The translations under genes and the position numbers were made by a program. The notes beneath the pieces were generated by a model. That model was not told the DNA's origin, made no database searches, and was given only the letters and a program-made list of their open reading frames with translations. This document shows, piece after piece, positions 26,441 through 33,966 of a stretch of 41,661 nt of DNA. The DNA is from Firmicutes bacterium UBA3738. GTDB lineage: Bacteria > Bacillota > Clostridia > Peptostreptococcales > Anaerovoracaceae. Position 1 is the first letter of the stretch; every line of letters begins with the position of its first letter. The stretch lies in NCBI GenBank assembly GCA_002372505.1, contig DFGY01000102.1:1-41661 (forward strand). Direction: 5' to 3'.

Positions 26441-26503
26441 TGGGAGAGAGAGCAGGAAGTAAAAGAAATAAGCCAGAATACATAAGCATACCAGGAGGAT
26501 GAG

Positions 26504-26671
26504 ATGGCCCCGATTAAGAAAGAAAAAATATCGATAACCGGCAGGGAAATAATGAGCAGGAAGGCTGGCTACACCCGGCCTTCTTTCCGTACCGGTGCCC
26601 ACGAACCGGCGAAATATAAACGTAAAACCAGAAATAAATCTAAAGAGAGAAACTGGCGGAACGAGTATTGA
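26504..26671 (+). CDS. Small basic protein of 55 aa
   Basis: ATG 26504 has AGGAGG at 26493-26498, five bases away, and the frame runs to TGA 26669-26671. The product (begins MAPIKKEKISITGREIMSR) is very basic, with a run AKYKRKTRNKSKERNWRNEY at the end resembling small clostridial or phage-like peptides with a KYxRKxKxK tail. I do not recognise a family. The strong ribosome site is the main support. It could be linked to the adjacent Rpn-type mobile remnant. Confidence 0.45.
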   Translation: MAPIKKEKISITGREIMSRKAGYTRPSFRTGAHEPAKYKRKTRNKSKERNWRNEY

Positions 26672-26703
26672 AACGAAAGCGTAACACCCACCTATAAAGC
26701 GTA

Positions 26704-26732
26704 TTGAAGTACCTTCCCGAATTGTTTATAAT
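26704..26732 (+). promoter_or_regulatory. Sigma-A promoter giving a leaderless transcript
   Basis: TTGAAG (26704-26709), 17 bases, TATAAT (26727-26732). The ATG of the next gene is only 6 bases after the -10, so transcription should start at or next to the A of the start codon. No ribosome site is present. Confidence 0.7.
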
Positions 26733-26738
26733 TAAACC

Positions 26739-27872
26739 ATGTTCAAAAACAATTTTAAAAACAAACCTTGGTATTCATATACAATCGCCATTTGTGCAGG
26801 TGTGCTGCTCTTCGTTGTGCTGACTCACATCAGCGACATTATGGGTGGTGCACGAACCTTCATCGGCTATTTTACGCCGGTGCTACTGGGCTGCATAATT
26901 GCATATCTGATTAACCCTCTGGCGAAGTTCTACGAGGTAAAAATTTTCAAGGGAATCAAAAATGAAAAGATTAGGTTGATAGTGGCTGATACGTTGGCTA
27001 TTCTCACGGTGCTCCTTGTAATTGTCTACGCTATGATAATGCTGGTGCCGGAGCTAATCAGCAGTGTGAAGACCTTCGTTGGAAACATTGACCTTTACAT
27101 AGATTCTCTGGATACCTTCCTGAAAAGCGTCGGCCTTTCCAGTGCGGAACTGGGGCTCCAGGGCTGGACGGGATCCTCGGAGAAAGTGCTTTACATAGTG
27201 TCCGAATACCTTAGCGGGAATATAGATGAAGTAGTTGCAACATCTGCAAATGCCGGCAGAATAATAATTCAGTGGGGCATTGCATTCTTGCTTTCCATTT
27301 ATCTGCTAGCCAACAAGGGCAGCATTAAATATGGAATAAAGCGTTTACTCAAGGCGGCTCTGAAAGAAGAAAAATATCAGGGAGCCAGGGCCTATCTGTC
27401 CAGATGCAATCAGATACTGAACCGTTATGTTGTGTTTAACATTCTGGATGCTCTCATTGTCGGTGTGGTAAATATGATTTTCATGGTTATCATGGGATTC
27501 CCCTATGCATGGCTCATATCCTTTGTGGTGGCGCTTACCAATCTGGTTCCCACCTTCGGGCCATTTGTGGGCGGCGGCATTGGAGCATTCATTTTGCTTC
27601 TCGTAAAGCCATGGTATGCCCTGGCATTTATGGCATTCACACTTGTTTTGCAGTTGATAGACGGTTACGTGCTGAAGCCTAAAATTTTCGGAGGTTCGCT
27701 GGGAGTTCCCGCTCTGTGGATACTCATCGGTATCGTGGTCAGCGGCAAGATGTTTGGAGTTATCGGCATCCTGCTATCCATTCCAATTGTAGCTATTATC
27801 AACTTCACATATGACGATTACTTTATGCCTTGGCTGGAAAGGAGAAAGAACAGGGCTGAAGAGGATATTTAA
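26739..27872 (+). CDS. AI-2E family (PF01594) transporter-like membrane protein
   Basis: 377 aa. The typical order of the family is visible: paired N-terminal helices (about 12-35 and 37-58), a third helix about 78-98, a soluble helical region (about 100-175), then five helices from about 178 to 365 with the family's conserved stretch near ALTNLVPTFGPFVGG (about 265-280) and a final IPIVAIINFTYDDY. Proteins of this family export autoinducer-2 (TqsA/YdgG), act as Na+/H+ antiporters, or assist sporulation (YtvI); the sequence alone does not choose. The gene appears to be transcribed alone from a leaderless promoter and is followed 51 bases later by a surface protein gene. Confidence 0.85.
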   Translation: MFKNNFKNKPWYSYTIAICAGVLLFVVLTHISDIMGGARTFIGYFTPVLLGCIIAYLINPLAKFYEVKIFKGIKNEKIRLIVADTLAILTVLLVIVYAMIMLVPELISSVKTFVGNIDLYIDSLDTFLKSVGLSSAELGLQGWTGSSEKVLYIVSEYLSGNIDEVVATSANAGRIIIQWGIAFLLSIYLLANKGSIKYGIKRLLKAALKEEKYQGARAYLSRCNQILNRYVVFNILDALIVGVVNMIFMVIMGFPYAWLISFVVALTNLVPTFGPFVGGGIGAFILLLVKPWYALAFMAFTLVLQLIDGYVLKPKIFGGSLGVPALWILIGIVVSGKMFGVIGILLSIPIVAIINFTYDDYFMPWLERRKNRAEEDI

Positions 27873-27923
27873 GTTATTTTATCTGATTTGTTATAGAAGG
27901 ACGAGATGAGAGGGGATTTACTT

Positions 27924-30533
27924 ATGACTAAAGCAAGAAAACGATTACTGTACTTATTGCTCATGTTTGCAATAGGTCTGCTTGCGCTGCCTGCCGGCGC
28001 GGCGAGCACTTACGCTGCAGTGGATGAAGATCTGCCTACTGGCGGCGTATATGAAGAAAAAACCGATGTACACCAGATTGACAAATCAAAGTCAAAAAAT
28101 CTTTTCAAGATACAAAGAGCTGCTGACGGTACAGTTTATTATGAAACTGAAGAAGAAGCAGGTCGGGCTGTTGCTTTTGCTATAAAACGAAGAGATGCCA
28201 GTGTACGGGTAGATCTTGTAAAAGAAATGTCTTATTATACGGTGTATGATGAAGCGATCAAACATACAAGATATCCTAACGAAGGGGACTATATCAGAAG
28301 ACATACCGGAGGCCGATCAATATCAAGATCCACTTTCGGGCCTCCTTACTACATAAAGTATACATTTATAAATGACACGTATAATTATCATACAAACAGG
28401 TCTCAAGAAGAATACATGAACACTGAGGTGCCACGTATTCTCAGTGATATAGATATAAATATTATGTCCAAGGGCACAGACTACGACAAGGTAAAGGCCA
28501 TATATGATTGGATTTGCCAAAACATTACCTATGATTACGATAATCTTGAAGACGACAGTTATAAATTAAAGTATTCAGCATACGCTGCGCTCCATGATAA
28601 GAAAGCTGTATGTCAGGGGTATGCAAACCTGCTTTACAGAATGCTTCTTGAAGCCGGAGTTGATTGCCGCATAATCACGGGCACGGGCAATGGAGGCGGA
28701 CACGCCTGGAATATAGTAAAGCTGGGAAGCAAGTGGTACAACGTGGATGTCACATGGGATGCGGGAAAAAGAACTTATTCATATTTCCTAAAATCCAATG
28801 CGAACTTCGACGATCATACCAGGGACGGAGAGTTTACCACTTCCGAATTTAATTCAGCATACCCCATGAGCACTTCTGATTATTCCACAAGTGGATCTAA
28901 CGGCCTTTGCTACCACGTCTATTCACTGGTGGAAAACAAGAGTGCCACATGCCAGGAGGACGGTCATGAGAAATACAAATGTACAGAGTGTAATAATGTT
29001 TATTACACCAATCTTTCATTTGCCACAGGTGAGCACAGTTACACGAAGTACAAGTACATAGACTCCTCCCAGCACGCACAGGTGTGCGCCCACTGCGATA
29101 AAGAAAATTCCCGGGCAGCCCATAGCTGGAATTCCGGTGTTGTGACTACTGAGCCTACCACCAGCAGGGAAGGTGTGAGGACCTACACATGCACTGTCTG
29201 CAATGGTACGAAGACGGAGTCCATTCCCAGATTAATGAATTATACTGACATATCCTTTGGCACCAATCCGTATTCCGATACAAAATCCCTGTCAACCAGC
29301 AGCAAAGACGGCAATGGCGTTTCCGGCAACCATGCCAGGGGATACAAATATACAGGCGCGAAGAATGAGACAATTAACATAGAAGTTGAAGATCAGGATA
29401 TTGACATAGTTATATATCTCCTGAAAGAGAATGGCGAGCAAATTAAAAAAGTGGATTCTAGTGGTACGAATGGCACGGTGCAGACTGAATACACATTCCC
29501 GGAGGATGGAACCCTGTATATTCAAGTGGAGTCGTACCGCAATAACGGAAGCGGCACATTTACCATTCGGGTTTCGCGCCCACTTCAGAGTATTTCTCTG
29601 AACAAATCTTTGATTACTCTTGGAAGCAATGACTCCGAGACCCTCTCCGTTTCCTATTCCCCAGAGAACACAACAGACAGCAAGAGTGTGACCTGGAGTA
29701 GCAACAACACTTCAGTGGCGACGGTTTCCAATACAGGCGAAGTAAGATCTGTCTCAAACGGCACAGCTACTATTACTGCGACAGTTGCAGGAAAGAGCGC
29801 AAAGTGCACCGTAACAGTTAAGGCTATAGATAAGCCGAAGACCGGCGGCGGAACACCGACAACTGGCGGAAACACAGGTACCACACCGACCACAGGCGGC
29901 CGGACAGACAACGTATCGTCTATTACCGATAAACCACAACCGGTGAAAATTACGGAAAAAGTACTGAACAAATTCCCGGTTAACAAAAAGATGCCAGTCA
30001 TAAAAGCCAGCATAATCAGCACCACCGCCTTTACGAAGAAAAAGAAAATGGTGATAAAATTCCCTAAGGTTAAAAATGCAAAGAATTACATCATAGCCTT
30101 TAAGCGCATTGGGGATAAAAAATGGAATTACTACACTACCGGCAAGAAGACTAAATACAGCATTAACAAGCTAAAGCCAAAATCACTTCTGCAGTTTAAA
30201 GTCGCCTCATTCGATGGAAAGGCAAGGAGCAAGTGGTCAAATACTAACCGCCGATACTTTACAGCCATTAAGGGTATCGTGAAATCAGGCAAGAAAAAAA
30301 TTATCATAAGCTTCAAGCCCCTTAAAGGTGCAACGAATTACCGGATCTTCTATTCCACGAAGAAGAGCATGAAGGGACAAAAGAGCATCACTGTCCCTGC
30401 CAAGAAGAACGTGACTATTAACAAACTGAAGTCCGGCAAGAAATATTATGTAAGGTTCAGACCTCTAAAAAATTACAAGGGCAAGCTGTATCAAGGCGTC
30501 CTTGCAAAGAAAAGAGTAGTCCGTGTAAAATAG
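27924..30533 (+). CDS. Secreted transglutaminase-like protein with PPC, BIG2 and Fn3-like modules
   Basis: 869 aa from ATG 27924 (GAGAGGGG upstream); ATG 27906 is also possible, with AGAAGG before it. The signal peptide ends near TYAA-V. A transglutaminase core spans about 180-285: Cys in KKAVCQGYANLLYRM, His in GGGHAWNIV, Asp in YNVDVTWDAG. A His/Cys-rich repeat region follows (about 320-430, with paired CxxC in KYKCTECNN, VCAHCDKE and YTCTVCNG), then a PPC-like domain (about 440-550), a BIG2 domain (about 555-640), a Thr/Gly/Pro linker, and two lysine-rich Fn3-like modules to the end (KLKSGKKYYVRFRPL). It shares the final module with the surface genes of Region 1. It probably remodels or binds surface peptides. 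Confidence 0.85.
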   Translation: MTKARKRLLYLLLMFAIGLLALPAGAASTYAAVDEDLPTGGVYEEKTDVHQIDKSKSKNLFKIQRAADGTVYYETEEEAGRAVAFAIKRRDASVRVDLVKEMSYYTVYDEAIKHTRYPNEGDYIRRHTGGRSISRSTFGPPYYIKYTFINDTYNYHTNRSQEEYMNTEVPRILSDIDINIMSKGTDYDKVKAIYDWICQNITYDYDNLEDDSYKLKYSAYAALHDKKAVCQGYANLLYRMLLEAGVDCRIITGTGNGGGHAWNIVKLGSKWYNVDVTWDAGKRTYSYFLKSNANFDDHTRDGEFTTSEFNSAYPMSTSDYSTSGSNGLCYHVYSLVENKSATCQEDGHEKYKCTECNNVYYTNLSFATGEHSYTKYKYIDSSQHAQVCAHCDKENSRAAHSWNSGVVTTEPTTSREGVRTYTCTVCNGTKTESIPRLMNYTDISFGTNPYSDTKSLSTSSKDGNGVSGNHARGYKYTGAKNETINIEVEDQDIDIVIYLLKENGEQIKKVDSSGTNGTVQTEYTFPEDGTLYIQVESYRNNGSGTFTIRVSRPLQSISLNKSLITLGSNDSETLSVSYSPENTTDSKSVTWSSNNTSVATVSNTGEVRSVSNGTATITATVAGKSAKCTVTVKAIDKPKTGGGTPTTGGNTGTTPTTGGRTDNVSSITDKPQPVKITEKVLNKFPVNKKMPVIKASIISTTAFTKKKKMVIKFPKVKNAKNYIIAFKRIGDKKWNYYTTGKKTKYSINKLKPKSLLQFKVASFDGKARSKWSNTNRRYFTAIKGIVKSGKKKIIISFKPLKGATNYRIFYSTKKSMKGQKSITVPAKKNVTINKLKSGKKYYVRFRPLKNYKGKLYQGVLAKKRVVRVK

Positions 30534-30542
30534 TGCCATATT

Positions 30543-31523
30543 TTACTCGCTGTTGTCGTTGCTGAATTCCCGTACGACACGGAGTATTTCCATGCGGCTT
30601 TTCACGTCGACCTTTCGGTAGAGATTATAGATATGAGTTTTGACTGTGCTTTCCGTTATGAAGAGAGCTTCTGATATTTCAGAGTTGCTCTTACCTTCGT
30701 AAATGAGTTGGCACAGTTCTTTTTCTCTGTCGGTAAGGCCGTATTCTTCCTGAAGGTCGTCAAATAGATTGTCTTTCCCGGCTTCCACGATTGCGTCGGC
30801 AATTTCCGGCTCGATTTCCGACGGGCCGTAGGCCTCAGTGAAGGAAGTGCGGAATATGAATAGAATCGTGGCTGCATTTACAATGAACCAGAAAATAATA
30901 GTCATATCAAGGGGCAGGCGCATTGCTTCCTGTCCGTTAAGATTGTTTGCCGTCTCTCCCCAGGCGAAAGCGATATAGTTCCATATAATAAGGGACGTGA
31001 CGATTACCAGGTAGTGTACGGCTCTCTGTTTGTTGTCTATAATTACCTTGGCCATAAATACGATACTTGCAAGCAGGATGAGGACAATAAAGATAATATC
31101 CGTAGCCATGAGCACCCAGCGAAGTGCGTTGAATTTAACGTTTGCAAAGAGCAGGGCCACTAGGAGCCAGAAGGCGGCGTAGGCCAAAGAAAAGCCTATA
31201 ACCGCATTTTTGAGCAGCTTGTGCTGATTAGTGTCAGCGATAATATACACCATGTTCACCCACAGGCAAGCCAGGAAGGCGATGACAGCGCAGCCCAGCC
31301 TGATGGCAAATGCAGCCGGCAGATTGAACAGAGTGTAGTCTGTATAATATAGTAGAAAGTCGTAGACGTTAGTGACGACGAGACCGATGGTGAAAAACTT
31401 CAGTGCCTTGTTTAATTCGGTCTTTTTTTTGTGATCTGCGAGGAAGGTTATGGTAAGTCCGGCGACACCCATGAATATCGCCAGTAAATATAGAAATAGA
31501 ATTATATTTTTTACGCTCTCCAT
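30543..31523 (-). CDS. Seven-helix membrane LuxR-type regulator
   Basis: 326 aa; the start is the ATG at 31523 (GAGGTG five bases upstream), not the TTG at 31538. Seven hydrophobic helices fill residues about 5-235. The C-terminal 65 residues are a LuxR/GerE helix-turn-helix: GLTDREKELCQLIYEGKSN, then SEISEALFITESTVKTHIYNLYRK. Membrane-embedded LuxR regulators are thought to sense small molecules in the bilayer or outside and control a nearby transport gene. It is divergent from the NSS transporter gene and its tail converges on the surface protein gene with a gap of only 9 bases. Confidence 0.85.
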   Translation of the reverse strand: MESVKNIILFLYLLAIFMGVAGLTITFLADHKKKTELNKALKFFTIGLVVTNVYDFLLYYTDYTLFNLPAAFAIRLGCAVIAFLACLWVNMVYIIADTNQHKLLKNAVIGFSLAYAAFWLLVALLFANVKFNALRWVLMATDIIFIVLILLASIVFMAKVIIDNKQRAVHYLVIVTSLIIWNYIAFAWGETANNLNGQEAMRLPLDMTIIFWFIVNAATILFIFRTSFTEAYGPSEIEPEIADAIVEAGKDNLFDDLQEEYGLTDREKELCQLIYEGKSNSEISEALFITESTVKTHIYNLYRKVDVKSRMEILRVVREFSNDNSE

Positions 31524-31538
31524 ATGCACCTCGCACAA

Positions 31539-31991
31539 ACAAACTTACATGGGCATTATACTACTAAAGTTTGAGAAGTAAAAGAGATTTTTGTTAAATT
31601 TCAGACAAAATTTTCAGACAATTGAGTGCCCAAACAGGCAATATTTATACTGCATTTTAGGGTATTAGCCAGGGCTAAACGGGTATATTTTGGGGATAAC
31701 AGAAAATTCCGAATAATTTTACAATGGCTGAGTCCCTTGCGGCCACTACCTGCCAGGTATGCCGACTAATGAAATGGGTTAATTTTTTGTCAAGTAATTG
31801 TGCGAGTAAACGTGAAAATTCACAATAAAATGACGAAAAAATGAATTGGAACTATAGTTGTAGATGGTTTAAAAGCATTCATACGTTTTTGGTATTGCAC
31901 AAATTAACACAAAAAAAGATAATACTAATGTAAAAATAGTTTTACTTATTCTTATTCTTATTTCTTATTCATTCACAAGGAGGTGTTTCAC
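31539..31991. other. Intergenic region between LuxR gene and NSS gene
   Basis: A likely -10 (TATAAT on the minus strand, plus-strand 31555-31560) serves the LuxR gene. Direct repeats TTTCAGACAA at 31599-31608 and 31612-31621, 13 bases apart, are operator candidates. A GC-rich patch at 31725-31780 contains the inverted repeat TACCTG-C-CAGGTA (31747-31759) and is unexplained. The NSS promoter lies at 31895. Confidence 0.5.
31895..31923 (+). promoter_or_regulatory. Sigma-A promoter of the NSS transporter gene
   Basis: TTGCAC (31895-31900), 17 bases, GATAAT (31918-31923). The leader of about 60 bases has a pyrimidine-rich ACTTATTCTTATTCTTATTTC repeat before AGGAGGTG. Confidence 0.65.
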
Positions 31992-33389
31992 TTGAGTGAA
32001 AGCAAAGGCCAATTTAACTCCAACTTTGGATTTATCATGGCATCAGTAGGTTCTGCCGTAGGTCTCGGAAACCTGTGGGGATTCCCTTACAAAATGGGTA
32101 CTTCCGGCGGCGGCGCATTCTTATTACTTTATATCGTAGTAGTAATCTTCGTAGGCTTCGCTGTAACACTGGGCGAATTCACTATCGGTCGTAAGACAGG
32201 TAAGGGTGCTATCGAAGCTTACAAATCAATCGGCAAGAATTATGCAATAGTAGGTGTATTCGCAATTATCGCTGCTATTTCACTGCTCAGCTTCTACTGC
32301 ACACTGGGTGCATACTGCATGAAGTACTTCGCATCTAACTTCGTTGCTATCTTCACACACGGAGGTATCTTCGACGCTGATGCTACACAGTACTTCAATG
32401 ACTTTATCGCAAACGGCGGTGTAGTGCTGGTATTCACAGCAATCTTCTGCGTACTCAACCTTATCATTATCATGGGTGGTGTATCAGGCGGTATTGAAAA
32501 GTTTACTACAATTGCTATGCCGGCACTGTTCGTAATGCTGATCATCGTTATCATCAAGTCCATTTCACTGCCTGGCTCAAGCGCAGGTCTCGAATTCATG
32601 TTCAAGCCTGACATGAGCGTATTCGCAGGAAAGGGCTGGATCGGCATTCTCGCAACAGCTGGTGGACAGGTATTCTTCTCACTTTCACTTGGTATGGCTG
32701 CTATGATCACTTACGGATCATACCTCTCCAAGAAGGAAAGCCTTGTTAAGAACTCCATCATCGTACCTGTAGCTGACTCAATGGTAGCTATCATGGCTGG
32801 TCTGGCTGTAATGCCGGCTGTATTCGCCATGGGACTTGAGCCTGCAGGCGGCCCTGGACTTCTGTTCATCACACTGCAGACAGTATTCAATGACATGGGA
32901 TCTGTAGGTCCGATCTTCGGATTCGTACTGTACTTCCTCGTATTCATCGCTGCTATTACATCATCAATTTCAGTACTTGAGGGTGTATCAGCTGCATGGA
33001 TTGACGCTAAGATCAACAAAGGTCAGGAATACAGCCGTAAGAAAATTACATCCATCGTTACAGGTGCCGTATTCCTTCTGAACATCCCCACATCCCTGGA
33101 TGCTCTCGGTGGCGGCAACCTTCCGCAGCCTCTGGGATTCTGCTGGCTGGACTTCTACGATCTGCTTGCAGAAGGTATCCTGATGCCGCTTGGATCACTG
33201 ATCATGGTTATCATCATCGGTTACAAGCTGCACATGGATTGGATGGCAGAAGAAATCGAGCTCGAAGGCAACAAGATGGGTGCAAAGGGCTACTGGAACT
33301 TCTGCTACAAAGTAACAGCTCCAATCGGAATGCTCTTCATTCTCGTTGGACAGATCGATTCCTTCTTCGGACTCGGCATATTCAGCTAA
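31992..33389 (+). CDS. Neurotransmitter:sodium symporter (NSS) family amino acid transporter
   Basis: 465 aa from TTG 31992; AGGAGGTG at 31978-31985 lies 6 bases upstream, and GTG 31983 overlaps that site so is not the start. The first helix carries the family signature ASVGSAVGLGNLWGFPYKMG (about 13-32), with the unwound sodium-binding centre; a run of about eleven helices follows, and the protein has the short prokaryotic length. Substrate is likely an amino acid, taken up with Na+. Codon use is visibly different from the signalling genes upstream (strong preference for GTA, GCT, TCA, ATC, CTG and AAG), which suggests high expression. The next gene is lysine 2,3-aminomutase, so the transporter may feed amino-acid fermentation. 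Confidence 0.9.
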   Translation: MSESKGQFNSNFGFIMASVGSAVGLGNLWGFPYKMGTSGGGAFLLLYIVVVIFVGFAVTLGEFTIGRKTGKGAIEAYKSIGKNYAIVGVFAIIAAISLLSFYCTLGAYCMKYFASNFVAIFTHGGIFDADATQYFNDFIANGGVVLVFTAIFCVLNLIIIMGGVSGGIEKFTTIAMPALFVMLIIVIIKSISLPGSSAGLEFMFKPDMSVFAGKGWIGILATAGGQVFFSLSLGMAAMITYGSYLSKKESLVKNSIIVPVADSMVAIMAGLAVMPAVFAMGLEPAGGPGLLFITLQTVFNDMGSVGPIFGFVLYFLVFIAAITSSISVLEGVSAAWIDAKINKGQEYSRKKITSIVTGAVFLLNIPTSLDALGGGNLPQPLGFCWLDFYDLLAEGILMPLGSLIMVIIIGYKLHMDWMAEEIELEGNKMGAKGYWNFCYKVTAPIGMLFILVGQIDSFFGLGIFS

Positions 33390-33390
33390 T

Positions 33391-33410
33391 AATCATCCCA
33401 TGAGATGATT
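33391..33410 (+). other. Small hairpin after the NSS gene
   Basis: Perfect 7-bp stem AATCATC / GATGATT right after the stop codon, without a T run; followed by the stronger terminator at 33432. Confidence 0.4.
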
Positions 33411-33431
33411 GTATAAGAATAAGTACTACAC

Positions 33432-33470
33432 AAAAAGATGACAAGGGGACGGTTCTCCTGTCATCTTTTT
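33432..33470 (+). terminator. Terminator-like palindromic repeat, copy 1
   Basis: AAAAAGATGACA stem closed by TGTCATCTTTTT around a loop containing GGGGACGGTTCTCC. An almost identical element occurs at 41553-41590, so this is a repeated terminator or REP-like sequence. Confidence 0.75.
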
Positions 33471-33478
33471 GCGTTCAG

Positions 33479-33857
33479 GCGTTTCACGGGGACAGGTTTT
33501 TTGTCACGCTGCCGGTAGTTCCCCTGAATGACAGTAATGCTGACGAGCACAGACAATCAATAGCGTATTACGAACAAAGCACGTGATTCACCGTGTGGGC
33601 TTGTCCGAGCGCAAAGAATCCTGCGTCGTAGGTCGCCACGCGCTAAAGCGCTGCGACATTTGACGGCGCAAGTTCATCAGCGATAGCGTTGCTAGGCGCT
33701 GTGACAATTGCTGCGCGAGTTCCCACACGGGTCACTTGCTGTGAGTAACATGCATTGATTGTGTACGAGGAAAGCCGCTGTCACTCAGGGTAGCTGTCGG
33801 CAGCGTAACGCAAAGCCTGTCCCTGTGAAACGCGCAAAACCTGTCCCTGTGAAACGC
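33479..33857. repeat. Large imperfect palindrome (REP/MITE-like element)
   Basis: The left end GCGTTTCACGGGGACAGG (33479 on) is the inverse of the right end CCTGTCCCTGTGAAACGC (near 33816-33833). Pairing continues inward: GCTGCCG, CTGAATGACAG versus CTGTCACTCAG, CAATCAAT versus ATTGATTG, CCGTGTGGG versus CCCACACGG. The centre is near 33656. The right end is duplicated in tandem (to 33857). No protein-coding frame is convincing. It could be a non-autonomous transposable element or a long hairpin RNA. Confidence 0.75.
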
Positions 33858-33875
33858 GTAGAAATCAAAAAAAGG

Positions 33876-33905
33876 TTGAGTAATTACGGCAAAAATGAGT
33901 ATAAT
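33876..33905 (+). promoter_or_regulatory. Sigma-A promoter of kamA
   Basis: TTGAGT (33876-33881), 18 bases, TATAAT (33900-33905), immediately after the palindromic element. Confidence 0.65.
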
Positions 33906-33966
33906 AACAAGGCGTGCTTTTCGCGAATGAATAAGAAGGAAGATTAATGATAGTTAGGAAGAAAGT

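Noticed and set aside
31700..31780. TPP riboswitch
   Set aside because: GGGG, GGCTGAG and ACCTG occur in the right order, but I cannot form the closing P1 stem, CTGAGA is CTGAGT, and it lies before the promoter of a non-thiamine gene.
33759..33947. 62-residue plus-strand frame in the palindrome
   Set aside because: Translates the repeated GTCCCTGTGAAACGCG tandem (PVPVKRAKPVPVKR); non-coding repeat, no ribosome site.
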